A stretch of DNA of 64,000 bases from Sphingobacterium multivorum (GTDB lineage: Bacteria > Bacteroidota > Bacteroidia > Sphingobacteriales > Sphingobacteriaceae): the NCBI RefSeq assembly GCF_900457465.1, contig NZ_UAUU01000011.1:1240001-1304000 (forward strand), read 5' to 3'. Positions 36,601 through 45,181 of this stretch are shown piece by piece (positions within the stretch are counted from its first letter, which is position 1; each line of letters opens with the position of its first letter). The position numbers and the translations under genes were made by a program. A model generated the notes under the pieces. That model was not told the DNA's origin, did not search any database, and worked only from the letters and a program-made list of their open reading frames with translations.

Positions 36601-36802
36601 GCATAATCAGAGATGGTGTTGTAATTCATACTGGTAAACTGGCATCGTTGAAACGTTTAAAGACGATGTGAAAGAAGTTTCAATGGGTTATGAATGTGGT
36701 TTGAATATTGACCGTTTTAATGATATTCAAGTAGGAGATATTGTTGAAGCTTACGAACAAGTTGAAGTGAACGTAAATTGTAATCACTTAGTGATACACT
36801 AA
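33637..36802 (+). CDS. infB: Translation initiation factor IF-2, interrupted by two apparent single-base deletions
   Basis: GTPase that brings initiator tRNA to the 30S subunit; essential. Three frame segments line up. 33637 to ~34086 is the N-terminal domain (LLKAAKELNIGIHTAVECLVKKG). ~34087 to ~36657 has a Glu/Lys/Pro-rich then Asn/Gly-rich linker and the GTPase domain with GHVDHGKT, DTPGHEAF and FTKVDKP. ~36658 to 36802 is the end of domain IV (KEVSMGYECGLN, NDIQVGDIVEAYEQVEV). The frame is lost at gaagaact|gtt (34085-34088) and at cgttt|aaag (36657-36660), where one missing base each restores the family sequence. A dead infB would be lethal, so errors are likely. Confidence 0.88.
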
Positions 36803-36803
36803 T

Positions 36804-36848
36804 AAAACAGAAAGCGGCATTGATTTAATCAATGCCGCTTTCTGTTTT
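36804..36848. terminator. Bidirectional terminator after infB
   Basis: Arms aaaacagaaagcggcattga and its complement, about 20 bp with a short loop, between convergent infB and the VOC gene. Confidence 0.9.
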
Positions 36849-37239
36849 AACGTTCGTATAGTTCTATTGGAACCTGATCAGGATCAAAGAAGAATGTAAA
36901 GCGTTTATTTGTTAACTCGTCTATTCTGATCCCTTCATGTGATACACCTGCTTTTTCGAGCTTATTTAATTCTAGGTCGAGATTATCGACTTCGAATGCA
37001 AGATGTCTTAAACCGGCAGCTTCTGGAAAGCTGAGCCGATTAGGCGGTGATGGGAACGAAAAAAGTTCTATAATGTAATGATCGTTGAGTTTGAGGTCCA
37101 GTTTGTAGGAATCACGTTCCACACGATAGTATTCTCTAGCAATCTCTAGGCCCAGTATGCCCGTATAGAATTTCTTTGAACGCTCGTAATTGCTGCATAT
37201 AATGGCAATATGATGTATCTTGTTGAGGTTTAATTTCAT
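36847..37239 (-). CDS. VOC/glyoxalase-like family protein (YaeR type)
   Basis: A 130-residue single-domain vicinal-oxygen-chelate protein. The metal-ligand positions of the fold appear as IHHIAIICSNYERSKKFY (His), HYIIELFSF (Glu), LRHLAFEV (His) and VPIELYER (Glu). Substrate unknown; resemblance is to the YaeR/SMU1112c subgroup. Single gene. Confidence 0.85.
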   Translation of the reverse strand: MKLNLNKIHHIAIICSNYERSKKFYTGILGLEIAREYYRVERDSYKLDLKLNDHYIIELFSFPSPPNRLSFPEAAGLRHLAFEVDNLDLELNKLEKAGVSHEGIRIDELTNKRFTFFFDPDQVPIELYER

Positions 37240-37328
37240 CTTTCAATACTTATCTCATGGCATTTGTTATATCTTTTGTTCGTTTAGGATATGGAGCATA
37301 TACAGACTATTTTACCATGTCTCTCCTA

Positions 37329-38390
37329 TTATTTTGCTCTTTCATATTGTTTAGGCCAAGGAACCTCAGCGTCTAATTCTTTGGCAAAATGTAATGGAAG
37401 GTGTGGATCATCAAGAAATCCCCGTGCGATTAAGATTAAATCTGCTTGCTTTCGCGTAATGATCTCGGATGCTTCAATAGCAGTTTTAATTAAACCTACA
37501 GTGGCAACGTTATTCTTGGTATTCTCCTTAATAGCGGTGGCGAAAGGGAGCTGATATGCTGGTCCTACATCTATTTTTTGATAGGAGACCAATCCTCCAC
37601 TTGAAACATCAATCAGGTCTACCCCCAATGCATATAGCTGTTGTGATAAGGCTATGGATTGCTTTAAGTCCCATCCGGCTTCGGCCCAGTCAGTTGCTGA
37701 AATACGTACCCATAAACTTTGGCTTGTTATTTCTTGTTTTACTCTTTTCACAATTTCAATAAGAAAGCGTATTCTATTTTCAAAGATCCCGCCGAAAATG
37801 TCTTTTCGTAAGTTGCTCAGTGGTGAAAGAAATTGATGGATCAGATATCCATGTGCTGCATGGAGTTCAATAATTTCATAGCCGGCTTGGATTGCTCTTT
37901 TCGTCGCTGTTCCAAATTGTTCAATCAGATTTTCAATGGCGGAAACATCAAGTTCCTGTGGTTCATAATCTCCTGCATGGAAAGCTATTGCAGATGGAGC
38001 AACTGTTTGCCAGCCCTGAGGGTCCGTTGGTGAAAATTGATTCCTGCCAAGCCAAGGTTTATTGCTGCTTGCTTTGCGGCCTGCATGGGCAAGTTGTATG
38101 CCGGGTATGGAATTATTTGCTTTAATGAACCCGGTTATTTCTTTTAATTTTTCGATATGCTGGTCGTCCCATAAACCAAGGTCTCCATCACTGATTCGAC
38201 CGTCAGGGCTAACTGCTGTTGCTTCTTGTATTACTGCTGCAGCTCCGCCGATTGCAAATTGGCCCAAATGAACCAAATGCCAGTTATTTGCAAAACCATC
38301 TTTTGCCGAGTATTGACACATTGGGGATACAACCAAACGATTTTTCAATTGTAAATTTCCGATGTTTACTGATGAAAATAATTGACTCAT
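37329..38390 (-). CDS. NADH:flavin oxidoreductase of the old yellow enzyme family (YqjM-like)
   Basis: About 353 residues, FMN-binding TIM barrel reducing activated C=C bonds. Visible features are KNRLVVSPMCQYSA with the YqjM-type Cys, IQLAHAGRKAS, the FMN/substrate His pair in ELHAAHGYLIHQF, and the phosphate-binding LILIARGFLDDPHLP. The frame opens at 38441, but MSQLFSSVNIGNLQLKNR at 38390 is the family start. It is downstream of the SDR gene, ~120 bases away. Confidence 0.9.
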   Translation of the reverse strand: MSQLFSSVNIGNLQLKNRLVVSPMCQYSAKDGFANNWHLVHLGQFAIGGAAAVIQEATAVSPDGRISDGDLGLWDDQHIEKLKEITGFIKANNSIPGIQLAHAGRKASSNKPWLGRNQFSPTDPQGWQTVAPSAIAFHAGDYEPQELDVSAIENLIEQFGTATKRAIQAGYEIIELHAAHGYLIHQFLSPLSNLRKDIFGGIFENRIRFLIEIVKRVKQEITSQSLWVRISATDWAEAGWDLKQSIALSQQLYALGVDLIDVSSGGLVSYQKIDVGPAYQLPFATAIKENTKNNVATVGLIKTAIEASEIITRKQADLILIARGFLDDPHLPLHFAKELDAEVPWPKQYERAK

Positions 38391-38510
38391 AATTGCTTGT
38401 TTATAGAAGATAGGACCAATGAAAGCTCCTATCTTAATCAATTTCTTTGTATCATAAAAGAAAGCTATTAAAAGGGCTGTATTTGACCCTGATGAATAGC
38501 TATTCGATTA

Positions 38511-39228
38511 TTAGGGATTTGTAGACCATAAAGAAGCTGATTTTAACATGGCTCTTCTTGGTAGTTTTAAATTAGCAATGATCAGCTCCGCGAAATCTTC
38601 AGGCTGAAGAACTTTTTCTGGATCACCATCGGTAAGTCCAAGATCTTTGGACATATCCGAGGCAATCGTACTAGGCATAAGTGTACATACCCGAATATTG
38701 TTTTTCCGTACTTCCCGCATTAAAGAATCGGCGAAGCCGATGACGCCCAAACTTTGATGCACTATAAGCGGAAGTGGTGGCTGCGCCATTTAATCCGGCA
38801 GTCGAAGATACCATAATGATATCGCCTTGATTTTTTTCAATCAGTTGCGGAAGAATAGTCTTTGTAACAAAATATGTACCCAGGAGATTCGTTTGAATGA
38901 TCGATGTCCAATCGGCAACATCCATGTCGAGCACAGTGGAAAACGATGCTACTCCCGCATTGTTAACTAATATGTCAAAGCTACCGAAGGTATTTTTCAA
39001 TCGCTCGACCTCCTCCTGTACTGCACTATAATTTGATACGTCAAAGACGGCATAAGTGACCTCAGTGCCCAGCTCGGCAAGTTCCGTGGCCGTATCCTTT
39101 AAAGCAGCTTCATTTCTACCGGTAATCGCGATATGAACACCTTCTTTCGCTAATGCATAGGCAATCGCTTTCCCCAATCCTCGCGCACCACCCGTAATTA
39201 AGGCTCTTTTTCCTGTTATATTTTCCAT
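38511..39228 (-). CDS. Short-chain dehydrogenase/reductase, one apparent frameshift
   Basis: NAD(P)-dependent oxidoreductase, 3-ketoacyl-ACP reductase-like. The start is 39228 (MENITGKRALITGGARGLGK, cofactor motif GGARGLG). NNAGVASF and the active-site SAYSASKFG are present in the first frame. The end, VIGFADSLMREVRKNNIRV through LPRRAMLKSASLW, lies in another frame. Removing one G from GGG at 38746-38748 joins them into ~239 residues of normal SDR length. It follows the NUDIX gene with a ~59-base gap. Confidence 0.82.
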
Positions 39229-39286
39229 AATATAAAAATAGGCATGATCTTTTTTATTCCTGTCAGATGATCCTAAAAAAGGCAAT

Positions 39287-39874
39287 TTATTTTGCCTTTT
39301 TTAGGATATTTTCGATAATGGGGTAAGTATTGTTGCGTATGTCTTCAAATTGGTCCACATGACGCCATTCTGCTTTTGTGATATCTTCTGCAGTTTGCGG
39401 AATCAATTTAGGGACTTTGTTGACTCCCATTTCATACCAGTTCGTTGCTTTTAAGACGAATTCTCCATTTCGCAAAAAATAGGTATGGTATGATGTGGTG
39501 ATTTTTTTTCCTAAGTAGTTGATTTTGATGCCACATTCCTCTTCAACTTCGCGTACAGCTGCTTCCCGCATTTTTTCATTTTCTTCCACTTTACCTTTCG
39601 GAAGATCCCATCTTCCTAATCGGTAGATAAAAAGATAGTCTCCATCACCATTTTTCACCAGCCCACCTGCAGCTTTAATGAGCTTAATTTTATTTTTTAA
39701 GTTTTGAAATACGGTTTCAAAATCCTTGTTGATGTAGAGATATGTTTTTGGAACTTTATCAATTTCAGATTGTTTGAAAAGTTTTTGGAGGTCAATCTCT
39801 TGAAAACTAATTGTTTGTGGGTTTTTGATTTTCGATGGAACAAAATCTGCTAAAATTAGCACGGTTTCGTTCAT
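39287..39874 (-). CDS. NUDIX hydrolase
   Basis: About 195 residues. The Nudix box is intact around residues 110-132 (GKVEENEKMREAAVREVEEE, followed by CGI), preceded by RWDLP. The longer N-terminal part (~1-80) precedes the hydrolase fold, and the substrate is unknown. Two starts are possible. An ATG at 39898 would overlap the pyrE start codon. The ATG at 39874 (MNETVLILADFVPSK) is preferred, because it leaves the pyrE promoter between the genes. Confidence 0.85.
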   Translation of the reverse strand: MNETVLILADFVPSKIKNPQTISFQEIDLQKLFKQSEIDKVPKTYLYINKDFETVFQNLKNKIKLIKAAGGLVKNGDGDYLFIYRLGRWDLPKGKVEENEKMREAAVREVEEECGIKINYLGKKITTSYHTYFLRNGEFVLKATNWYEMGVNKVPKLIPQTAEDITKAEWRHVDQFEDIRNNTYPIIENILKKAK

Positions 39875-39884
39875 ATAAATTTTA

Positions 39885-39892
39885 TAAATTTG
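39885..39892 (+). promoter_or_regulatory. pyrE -7 element 4 bases before the ATG
   Basis: TAAATTTG ends 4 bases before the pyrE start codon, the same geometry as at ykvA, the ferredoxin-reductase gene, prmC and the FtsB-like gene. No TTG at N20. Confidence 0.55.
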
Positions 39893-39896
39893 CGCC

Positions 39897-40547
39897 ATGA
39901 ATAATTTAAATGAGGTTGAACAAAAAGTTGCTGAATCCTTATTGCAAATTAAAGCAATAAAATTGCAACCTAAAAGTCCTTTTACATGGGCGTCGGGTTG
40001 GAAGTCTCCAATTTACTGTGATAACCGTATCACTTTATCTCATCCTGCGATTCGTACATACATTCGTCAAAAGCTTTCTAAGCTTATTCAAGAAGAGTTT
40101 GGATCAGTGGATATGATTTCTGGAGTTGCTACGGCAGGTATTCCACAAGGCGTTTTGGTAGCACAGGATTTGGGACTACCATTTTCTTATGTCAGAAGCT
40201 CAGCTAAGGATCATGGTCGTCAGAATTTAATTGAAGGTGAAGTAGTTAGCGGTCAACGCGTAGTTGTAATTGAAGATCTAATTTCGACAGGTAAGAGTAG
40301 TTTAGTGGCTGTAAAGGCGTTACGTGAGGCTGGCTGCAATGTTGTTGGCTTGGTCTCTATTTTTACTTATGGATTGCAACAAGCTACTGATAATTTTGCT
40401 GATGCAAAATGTCCTTATTTCAGTCTATGTAATTATGATGCTTTGATTCAGGTCGCTGCTGAAAATAGTTATGTATTGGAAGAGGATATTGAGATCTTGA
40501 AAAAGTGGCGATTGAACCCGGCTACTTGGGGCGACAATTTTCAATAA
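39897..40547 (+). CDS. pyrE: Orotate phosphoribosyltransferase
   Basis: Makes OMP from orotate and PRPP in pyrimidine synthesis. The 216-residue protein has VESLLQIKAIKL-type N-terminus, the SGWKSPIYCDNR loop, VATAGIPQGVLVAQ, the flexible-loop Lys in SSAKDHGRQN, and the PRPP motif VVVIEDLISTGKSS. Full length. The SRPBCC gene follows after 19 bases. The mRNA is predicted to be leaderless. Confidence 0.95.
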   Translation: MNNLNEVEQKVAESLLQIKAIKLQPKSPFTWASGWKSPIYCDNRITLSHPAIRTYIRQKLSKLIQEEFGSVDMISGVATAGIPQGVLVAQDLGLPFSYVRSSAKDHGRQNLIEGEVVSGQRVVVIEDLISTGKSSLVAVKALREAGCNVVGLVSIFTYGLQQATDNFADAKCPYFSLCNYDALIQVAAENSYVLEEDIEILKKWRLNPATWGDNFQ

Positions 40548-40566
40548 AGAGGATTAATTTATCGTT

Positions 40567-40965
40567 ATGACTACTATTCAGAACACAACAGAAATCAACA
40601 AAAATGTCGGCGAGGTGTATGCGTTTTTGGCGGATCTCAACAATCATGAGCAGTTGATGCCTGAAAATATCTACAATTGGTCTTCGACTACGGACGAGGC
40701 GCGATTTACAATACAGAATATGGCAAAATTGGCTCTTCGCGTAGAAGAGCGTGTTGAGAATCATCTTATTAAGTTGACTCCTTTAGAGAAGGCACCTTTT
40801 GACGTAACTCTTCGTTGGGAATTGCAAGTTATTGCTGATACAGTGACAAAGGCAACCTTTATCATAGATGCTGATCTCAACATGATGATGAAAATGATCG
40901 CTTCTGGGCCGCTTCAAAAATTGGTTGACTTTCAGGTCAACAAATTAAAAGAAAAGCTAGGGTAG
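40567..40965 (+). CDS. SRPBCC (START-like) family protein
   Basis: A 132-residue helix-grip-fold protein. EVYAFLADLNNHEQLMPENI at the N-terminus and ADLNMMMKMIASGPLQKLVD at the C-terminus are typical of polyketide-cyclase/START-like proteins that bind small hydrophobic ligands. No ligand can be named. Probably co-transcribed with pyrE and closed by a terminator. Confidence 0.75.
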   Translation: MTTIQNTTEINKNVGEVYAFLADLNNHEQLMPENIYNWSSTTDEARFTIQNMAKLALRVEERVENHLIKLTPLEKAPFDVTLRWELQVIADTVTKATFIIDADLNMMMKMIASGPLQKLVDFQVNKLKEKLG

Positions 40966-40984
40966 GTTGGTTCATAGCGAATAT

Positions 40985-41020
40985 AAAAAAAGCTCGATTA
41001 GTAATAATCGAGCTTTTTTT
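40985..41020. terminator. Bidirectional terminator
   Basis: Stem aaaaaagctcgatta / taatcgagctttttt with a four-base loop between the convergent SRPBCC and SOD genes. Confidence 0.9.
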
Positions 41021-41735
41021 ATGCTAGTCTTTCATTGACTTTTTTCCAATTCACAACATTCCACCAATTTTTAATATAATCAGCTCTTTTGTTTTGATAG
41101 TGCAGGTAATAAGCATGCTCCCATACATCAAGACCTAAAATGGGAATACCTTTTACCTCTGCAACATCCATTAAAGGATTGTCTTGGTTTGGAGTAGAGC
41201 TAATTTTTAAGTTACCTGAGTCATCCAAAATCAACCAGGCCCATCCCGAACCGAATCGTGAGGTTGCTGCAGCTGCAAACTGTTCTTTGAATTTGTCTAG
41301 AGAACCAAATGTCTTATTGATCATAGTCAATAATTTTTCGGATGGCTGGCTCGGCTTATCGGACAGACTTTCCCAAAAAAAGTTATGGTTCCAGGCTCCT
41401 CCAGCATTATTCCTTGCTTTTGGAGAGTACTTAGATATGTTTGCTAGAAGTTGCTCCTCTGAGGCTTCTTTGATGTTTTCAGCAAGAATGGCTTCGTTAA
41501 CGGCATTAATATAGGCCATATGGTGCTTTGTATAGTGGATTTCCATCGTCAACGCATCAATATTAGGTTCCAAAGCGGCATAACTGAATGGTAATTTTAC
41601 TTGGGAAAACTTTAAGGTAGCGGCATGTAATTCAGTAGCTTTCGCGGAAGCAATATCTTGTAATATTGATCCAGATACAGCGATGCCTAGCGTAGCTTTT
41701 GCTGCATTTTGAAGGAAGTTTCTGCGTGTTTGCAT
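41019..41735 (-). CDS. Fe/Mn superoxide dismutase with a Tat signal peptide
   Basis: A 238-residue enzyme converting superoxide to oxygen and peroxide. The N-terminus MQTRRNFLQNAAKATLGIAV is a twin-arginine signal, so the folded enzyme should be exported to the periplasm. Metal ligands are in EIHYTKHHMAYI (His), GAWNHNFFWE (His) and GLDVWEHAYYLHY (Asp, His). Residue length after the signal (~200) is normal. Most Fe/Mn SODs are cytosolic, so exported use is notable. Single gene. Confidence 0.92.
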   Translation of the reverse strand: MQTRRNFLQNAAKATLGIAVSGSILQDIASAKATELHAATLKFSQVKLPFSYAALEPNIDALTMEIHYTKHHMAYINAVNEAILAENIKEASEEQLLANISKYSPKARNNAGGAWNHNFFWESLSDKPSQPSEKLLTMINKTFGSLDKFKEQFAAAATSRFGSGWAWLILDDSGNLKISSTPNQDNPLMDVAEVKGIPILGLDVWEHAYYLHYQNKRADYIKNWWNVVNWKKVNERLA

Positions 41736-41961
41736 ATAATCTTATTGTGATTAGTTTTGATATAAATATAACGTGAAATTTTGCAAATATTGTCCAAGAA
41801 TTGTCTGTTAATTGTAATACAACAAAATTGTTATAAATTCATCTGTAGAGCAGCATGCTTTGTTTCGAATTTTGATGTACGGTAATTTTGCTACCCCTAA
41901 TTTCTATTGTTTTAAAGGCATTTCATGGCAGTTATAGGACAGGTTGGCTAAAGAATTATAA

Positions 41962-41992
41962 TTGTTTATAAAATCAAATTTAGCTAAGTTTG
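41962..41992 (+). promoter_or_regulatory. Promoter TTG-N20-TAAGTTTG, leaderless layout
   Basis: TTG 41962-41964, 20-base spacer, TAAGTTTG 41985-41992, then 4 bases to the ATG at 41997. It drives the ferredoxin-reductase-like gene. Confidence 0.7.
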
Positions 41993-41996
41993 ATCT

Positions 41997-43044
41997 ATGT
42001 ATACATTAAGGATTTCAAAAATCATCCCCCAACCTAATAATAACCTTACTTTTCAGCTTGAGTCTATAGCAGGAGACTATCCTTCCTATAAAGCTGGGCA
42101 GTTTATTACGCTTTCTTTTGTGTTTGGTGACCGTGAGGTACGTCGTTCTTATTCTTTTAATAGTTCGCCGGATAATAATGAGCCCTTAAGCATCACTGTT
42201 AAGCGTGTCGAAAATGGGGAAATATCTCGACTGCTCCACCATACTATTGTGGAGGGGGATATCGTCAACGCGATGGAACCTCAGGGTTTGTTTGTATATG
42301 AACCTGAACCGGAAAAGATTCGGACCTTATTTTTGTTTGCTGCTGGAATTGGCATCACACCCTTGTACGCTATTCTCAAAACAGCGCTTCTTGCGGAAAG
42401 TAAGTCTAAAATAGTGTTAATTTACAGTAATAGTACGCTGGAATTAACACCGTTTCGATCCGAATTGGAGGGTTGGGCAGACCGATTTCCTGATCGTTTA
42501 ACAATTGTGTGGATTTACTCCAATAGTAAAAACTTGATGAAGGCCAGGTTGAATAGAGATTATATACATGCTATTGTTAACGATCATTTGTTTGGAAATA
42601 AGGAAGATGCCTTGTTTTATACCTGCGGTCCTGTGATTTATATGGATCTATGTCGTTTTACCCTTTTGGGGATGGGATTTGATTCCAATCAGATAAAACG
42701 AGAGACATTTCTATTGCCCCAAAATGAAGAGGATGATGATGACGAGACCGAAAAGGAAGTTGATACAACGACCTATGCTATCGAATTATATTTTCAAGGT
42801 AAAACCTATAATCTTGAAGTGCCATATAACAAATCTATTTTGGACATCGGGCTGGAACATAAAATTAAGTTGCCGTATTCTTGTAAATCCGGTATGTGTA
42901 AGTACCTGTATTTCACAGTGTACAAGAGGTAAAGTAAGAATGGATTATAATGAGGTTTTAACAGATCGCGAAGTTGAACAAGGAAGGATACTTTTGTGCA
43001 CGGGGCATCCGGTAGAAATGAATACGGCTATTGAAGTATTATAA
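41997..43044 (+). CDS. Ferredoxin-NADP-type reductase with C-terminal 2Fe-2S domain (PaaE-like), one apparent frameshift
   Basis: Electron-transfer protein of ~348 residues. Domains in order: FAD-binding (~1-100, REVRRSYSFNSSP), NAD-binding (~105-225, LFAAGIGITPLYAIL and FYTCGPVIYMDLC), and a plant-type ferredoxin domain. The cluster motif is CKSGMC in the first frame and STCISQC with GRILLCTGHPV in the second. One extra A at 42900-42901 splits them; without it the ligand pattern CxxxxCxxC...C is restored. PaaE reduces phenylacetyl-CoA epoxidase, but no paaABC genes are near, so another oxygenase or desaturase may be the partner. Confidence 0.85.
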
Positions 43045-43108
43045 TTTAACATCTGTATTTAATCCGAAAATACAGTGTGTTGTTATAGGGCGTTATAGCT
43101 ATTTAAAA

Positions 43109-43139
43109 TTGCATATACACGTAAATTTACCTAAGTTTG
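43109..43139 (+). promoter_or_regulatory. Promoter TTG-N20-TAAGTTTG of the acetoacetyl-CoA synthetase gene
   Basis: TTG 43109-43111, 20-base spacer, TAAGTTTG 43132-43139. Predicted leader of ~22 bases before the ATG at 43167. Confidence 0.7.
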
Positions 43140-43166
43140 AATATAACCGTTTTATAGCTAACTATT

Positions 43167-45095
43167 ATGGGAAAATTACTCTGGAGCCCAACAGAAGAGC
43201 AAAAATCTCTAGCTGAGATCAATAAGTTTAAACAATATGTGGAGAATGAGCATGGCTTATTCTTTCCATCCTATCAGGACCTTTGGGCATGGTCAACGAC
43301 GGAACTGGCTAATTTTTGGAAGAGTATAGCCGCCTATTTTAATTTAAAATTTCATTCAGCTCCTACAAACATTGTCGAGTTACCGGCAGATTCCACAAGC
43401 TTTATTGGGACAAAGTGGTTTAGTGGGGCTACTTTGAATTATGCTGAACACGTATTTCGGAACACAACGGAAAAGCGTCCTGCATTAATCTTTCAATCTG
43501 AACAGCATGCTAAAAGAGAGGTGTCATGGACTGAGTTGGAATCCATGGTTCTCAAACTCCAAGTCTATTTGAAAGAATTAGGTGTACAAAGTGGAGATCG
43601 TGTAGCTGGTGTATTGATTAATGGCATCGAAGCAGTTGCGTTATTTTTGGCTGCTAATTCCATCGGTGCGGTTTGGTCCTGTTGTTCGCCCGACTTTGGG
43701 GAGGCAAGTATTCAGGAACGTTTTGAGCAGATTGAACCCAAAGTACTCTTCGCAAATTCCAGTTATTACTATAATGGACGTCTTTTTGAAAAGGCGGAAA
43801 GTATTCAGCAACTTTCGCAGCGGCTACCATCATTAGTGGCTTGTGTTTTGATTGATGATCCTATTTGGGAAGAGATTCTGAAAAAGGATCTTACACAAGT
43901 TAAGCTCCAATTTACGGCAATGCCTTTTGATGCTCCAATATGGATTTTGTATTCTTCGGGAACTACCGGGAAGCCTAAAGCCATTACACATGGAGTTGGT
44001 GGTATGCTGCTGGAACATATGAAAGCACTTGGACTGCATCAAAATGTGCAAGACGGCGATCGATTTATGTGGTATTCTACTACAGGATGGATGATGTGGA
44101 ATTATGCGCTTTCGGCCCTTTTAATGGGAAATACATTGTGTATATATGATGGAGCTACGAATTATCCCGACAAATTGAGTTTATGGAGGTTTGCACAAGA
44201 AAGTAAGGTGGATCATTTTGGCGTTGGGGCTGCTTATCTCATCTCCTGTCAAGATCAAGATTTAAAATCCATGGCTTATCAGCCGAAAACAATAGGGTCA
44301 ACAGGCTCACCACTTCCGCCAGATGTGTTTGAATGGCTAAATGTACAGTTTCCAAAAAGTCAAATTGTCTCATTAAGTGGTGGTACAGACGTTTGCAGCG
44401 CCTTTCTTTCGGGGTGCACTTTGCGTGATGTTTATGCAGGAGAGATTCAATGCCGCACCTTAGGAGCTAAGATAGAAGCATTTGATGAGAATGGTCATCC
44501 ACTTTATGGGGAGGTTGGAGAACTCGTTATTTTAGCTCCCATGCCCTGCATGCCCATCTATTTTTGGAACGATGGGGCGAATAAAAAATACTTCGATAGT
44601 TATTTTGATAAATATAGCGGTGTTTGGAGTCATGGTGACTGGATTAAGATTACTGACCATGATGGAGTAATTATGTACGGGCGTTCAGATGCAACTCTGA
44701 ACCGTGGCGGCGTACGTATTGGTACTGCGGAGATCTATAATGTTTTAAATAGAACCGAGGGGGTCTTGGATAGTTTGGTTATTTGCGTAGATCATGAAAA
44801 TGGATCATCTGATATGTTGCTTTTTGTTCAATTGGACACTGGCTTATTGAATGACATGTTAAAAAGTGAGATTAAACGGGTGCTTCGGCTGCAATATAGT
44901 CCGCGACATGTGCCTGACGATATTTTTCAAGTAGCGGCTATTCCTTATATGTTAAGCGGCAAAAAACTGGAGCTGCCTATTAAGAAAATCTTTTCGGGGA
45001 TACCCGTAGAAAAAGCGGTGTCAGTAGACATTATGCGGAATCGAGAATCTTTGTTGGACTTTGAAGCGATTAGCAAAATCTGGAGAAGATCCTAA
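43167..45095 (+). CDS. Acetoacetate-CoA ligase
   Basis: Activates acetoacetate to acetoacetyl-CoA with ATP, forming AMP. The 642-residue ANL-superfamily enzyme has the Acs-type N-terminus, the P-loop YSSGTTGKPKAITHGVGG, SLSGGTDVCSAF, and the C-terminal hinge and Lys region GRSDATLNRGGVRIGTAEIY. These local sequences are those of acetoacetyl-CoA synthetases rather than acetyl-CoA synthetases. In context it would reclaim the acetoacetate released by HMG-CoA lyase encoded 3 kb away. Confidence 0.92.
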   Translation: MGKLLWSPTEEQKSLAEINKFKQYVENEHGLFFPSYQDLWAWSTTELANFWKSIAAYFNLKFHSAPTNIVELPADSTSFIGTKWFSGATLNYAEHVFRNTTEKRPALIFQSEQHAKREVSWTELESMVLKLQVYLKELGVQSGDRVAGVLINGIEAVALFLAANSIGAVWSCCSPDFGEASIQERFEQIEPKVLFANSSYYYNGRLFEKAESIQQLSQRLPSLVACVLIDDPIWEEILKKDLTQVKLQFTAMPFDAPIWILYSSGTTGKPKAITHGVGGMLLEHMKALGLHQNVQDGDRFMWYSTTGWMMWNYALSALLMGNTLCIYDGATNYPDKLSLWRFAQESKVDHFGVGAAYLISCQDQDLKSMAYQPKTIGSTGSPLPPDVFEWLNVQFPKSQIVSLSGGTDVCSAFLSGCTLRDVYAGEIQCRTLGAKIEAFDENGHPLYGEVGELVILAPMPCMPIYFWNDGANKKYFDSYFDKYSGVWSHGDWIKITDHDGVIMYGRSDATLNRGGVRIGTAEIYNVLNRTEGVLDSLVICVDHENGSSDMLLFVQLDTGLLNDMLKSEIKRVLRLQYSPRHVPDDIFQVAAIPYMLSGKKLELPIKKIFSGIPVEKAVSVDIMRNRESLLDFEAISKIWRRS

Positions 45096-45120
45096 ATATA
45101 GCTATAAAATAGCTAATTTA

Positions 45121-45161
45121 AAAACCCCTCAGATGACGAAGTTTGCCGTTTGAGGGGTTTT
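45121..45161. terminator. Bidirectional terminator
   Basis: Arms aaaacccctca and tgaggggtttt between convergent genes; the loop is long (19 bases). Confidence 0.8.
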
Positions 45162-45181
45162 CGAATTTAACTTTACTCCAC

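Noticed and set aside
39896..39899. Overlapping start codons of the NUDIX gene and pyrE (CATG)
   Set aside because: The downstream ATG at 39874 gives a better NUDIX start and leaves the pyrE -7 element intergenic, so the overlap is probably an artefact of choosing the longest frame.
41997..43044. Phenylacetate degradation locus around the PaaE-like reductase
   Set aside because: None of paaA-D, paaG, paaK or paaZ is nearby, so only the domain similarity supports it.
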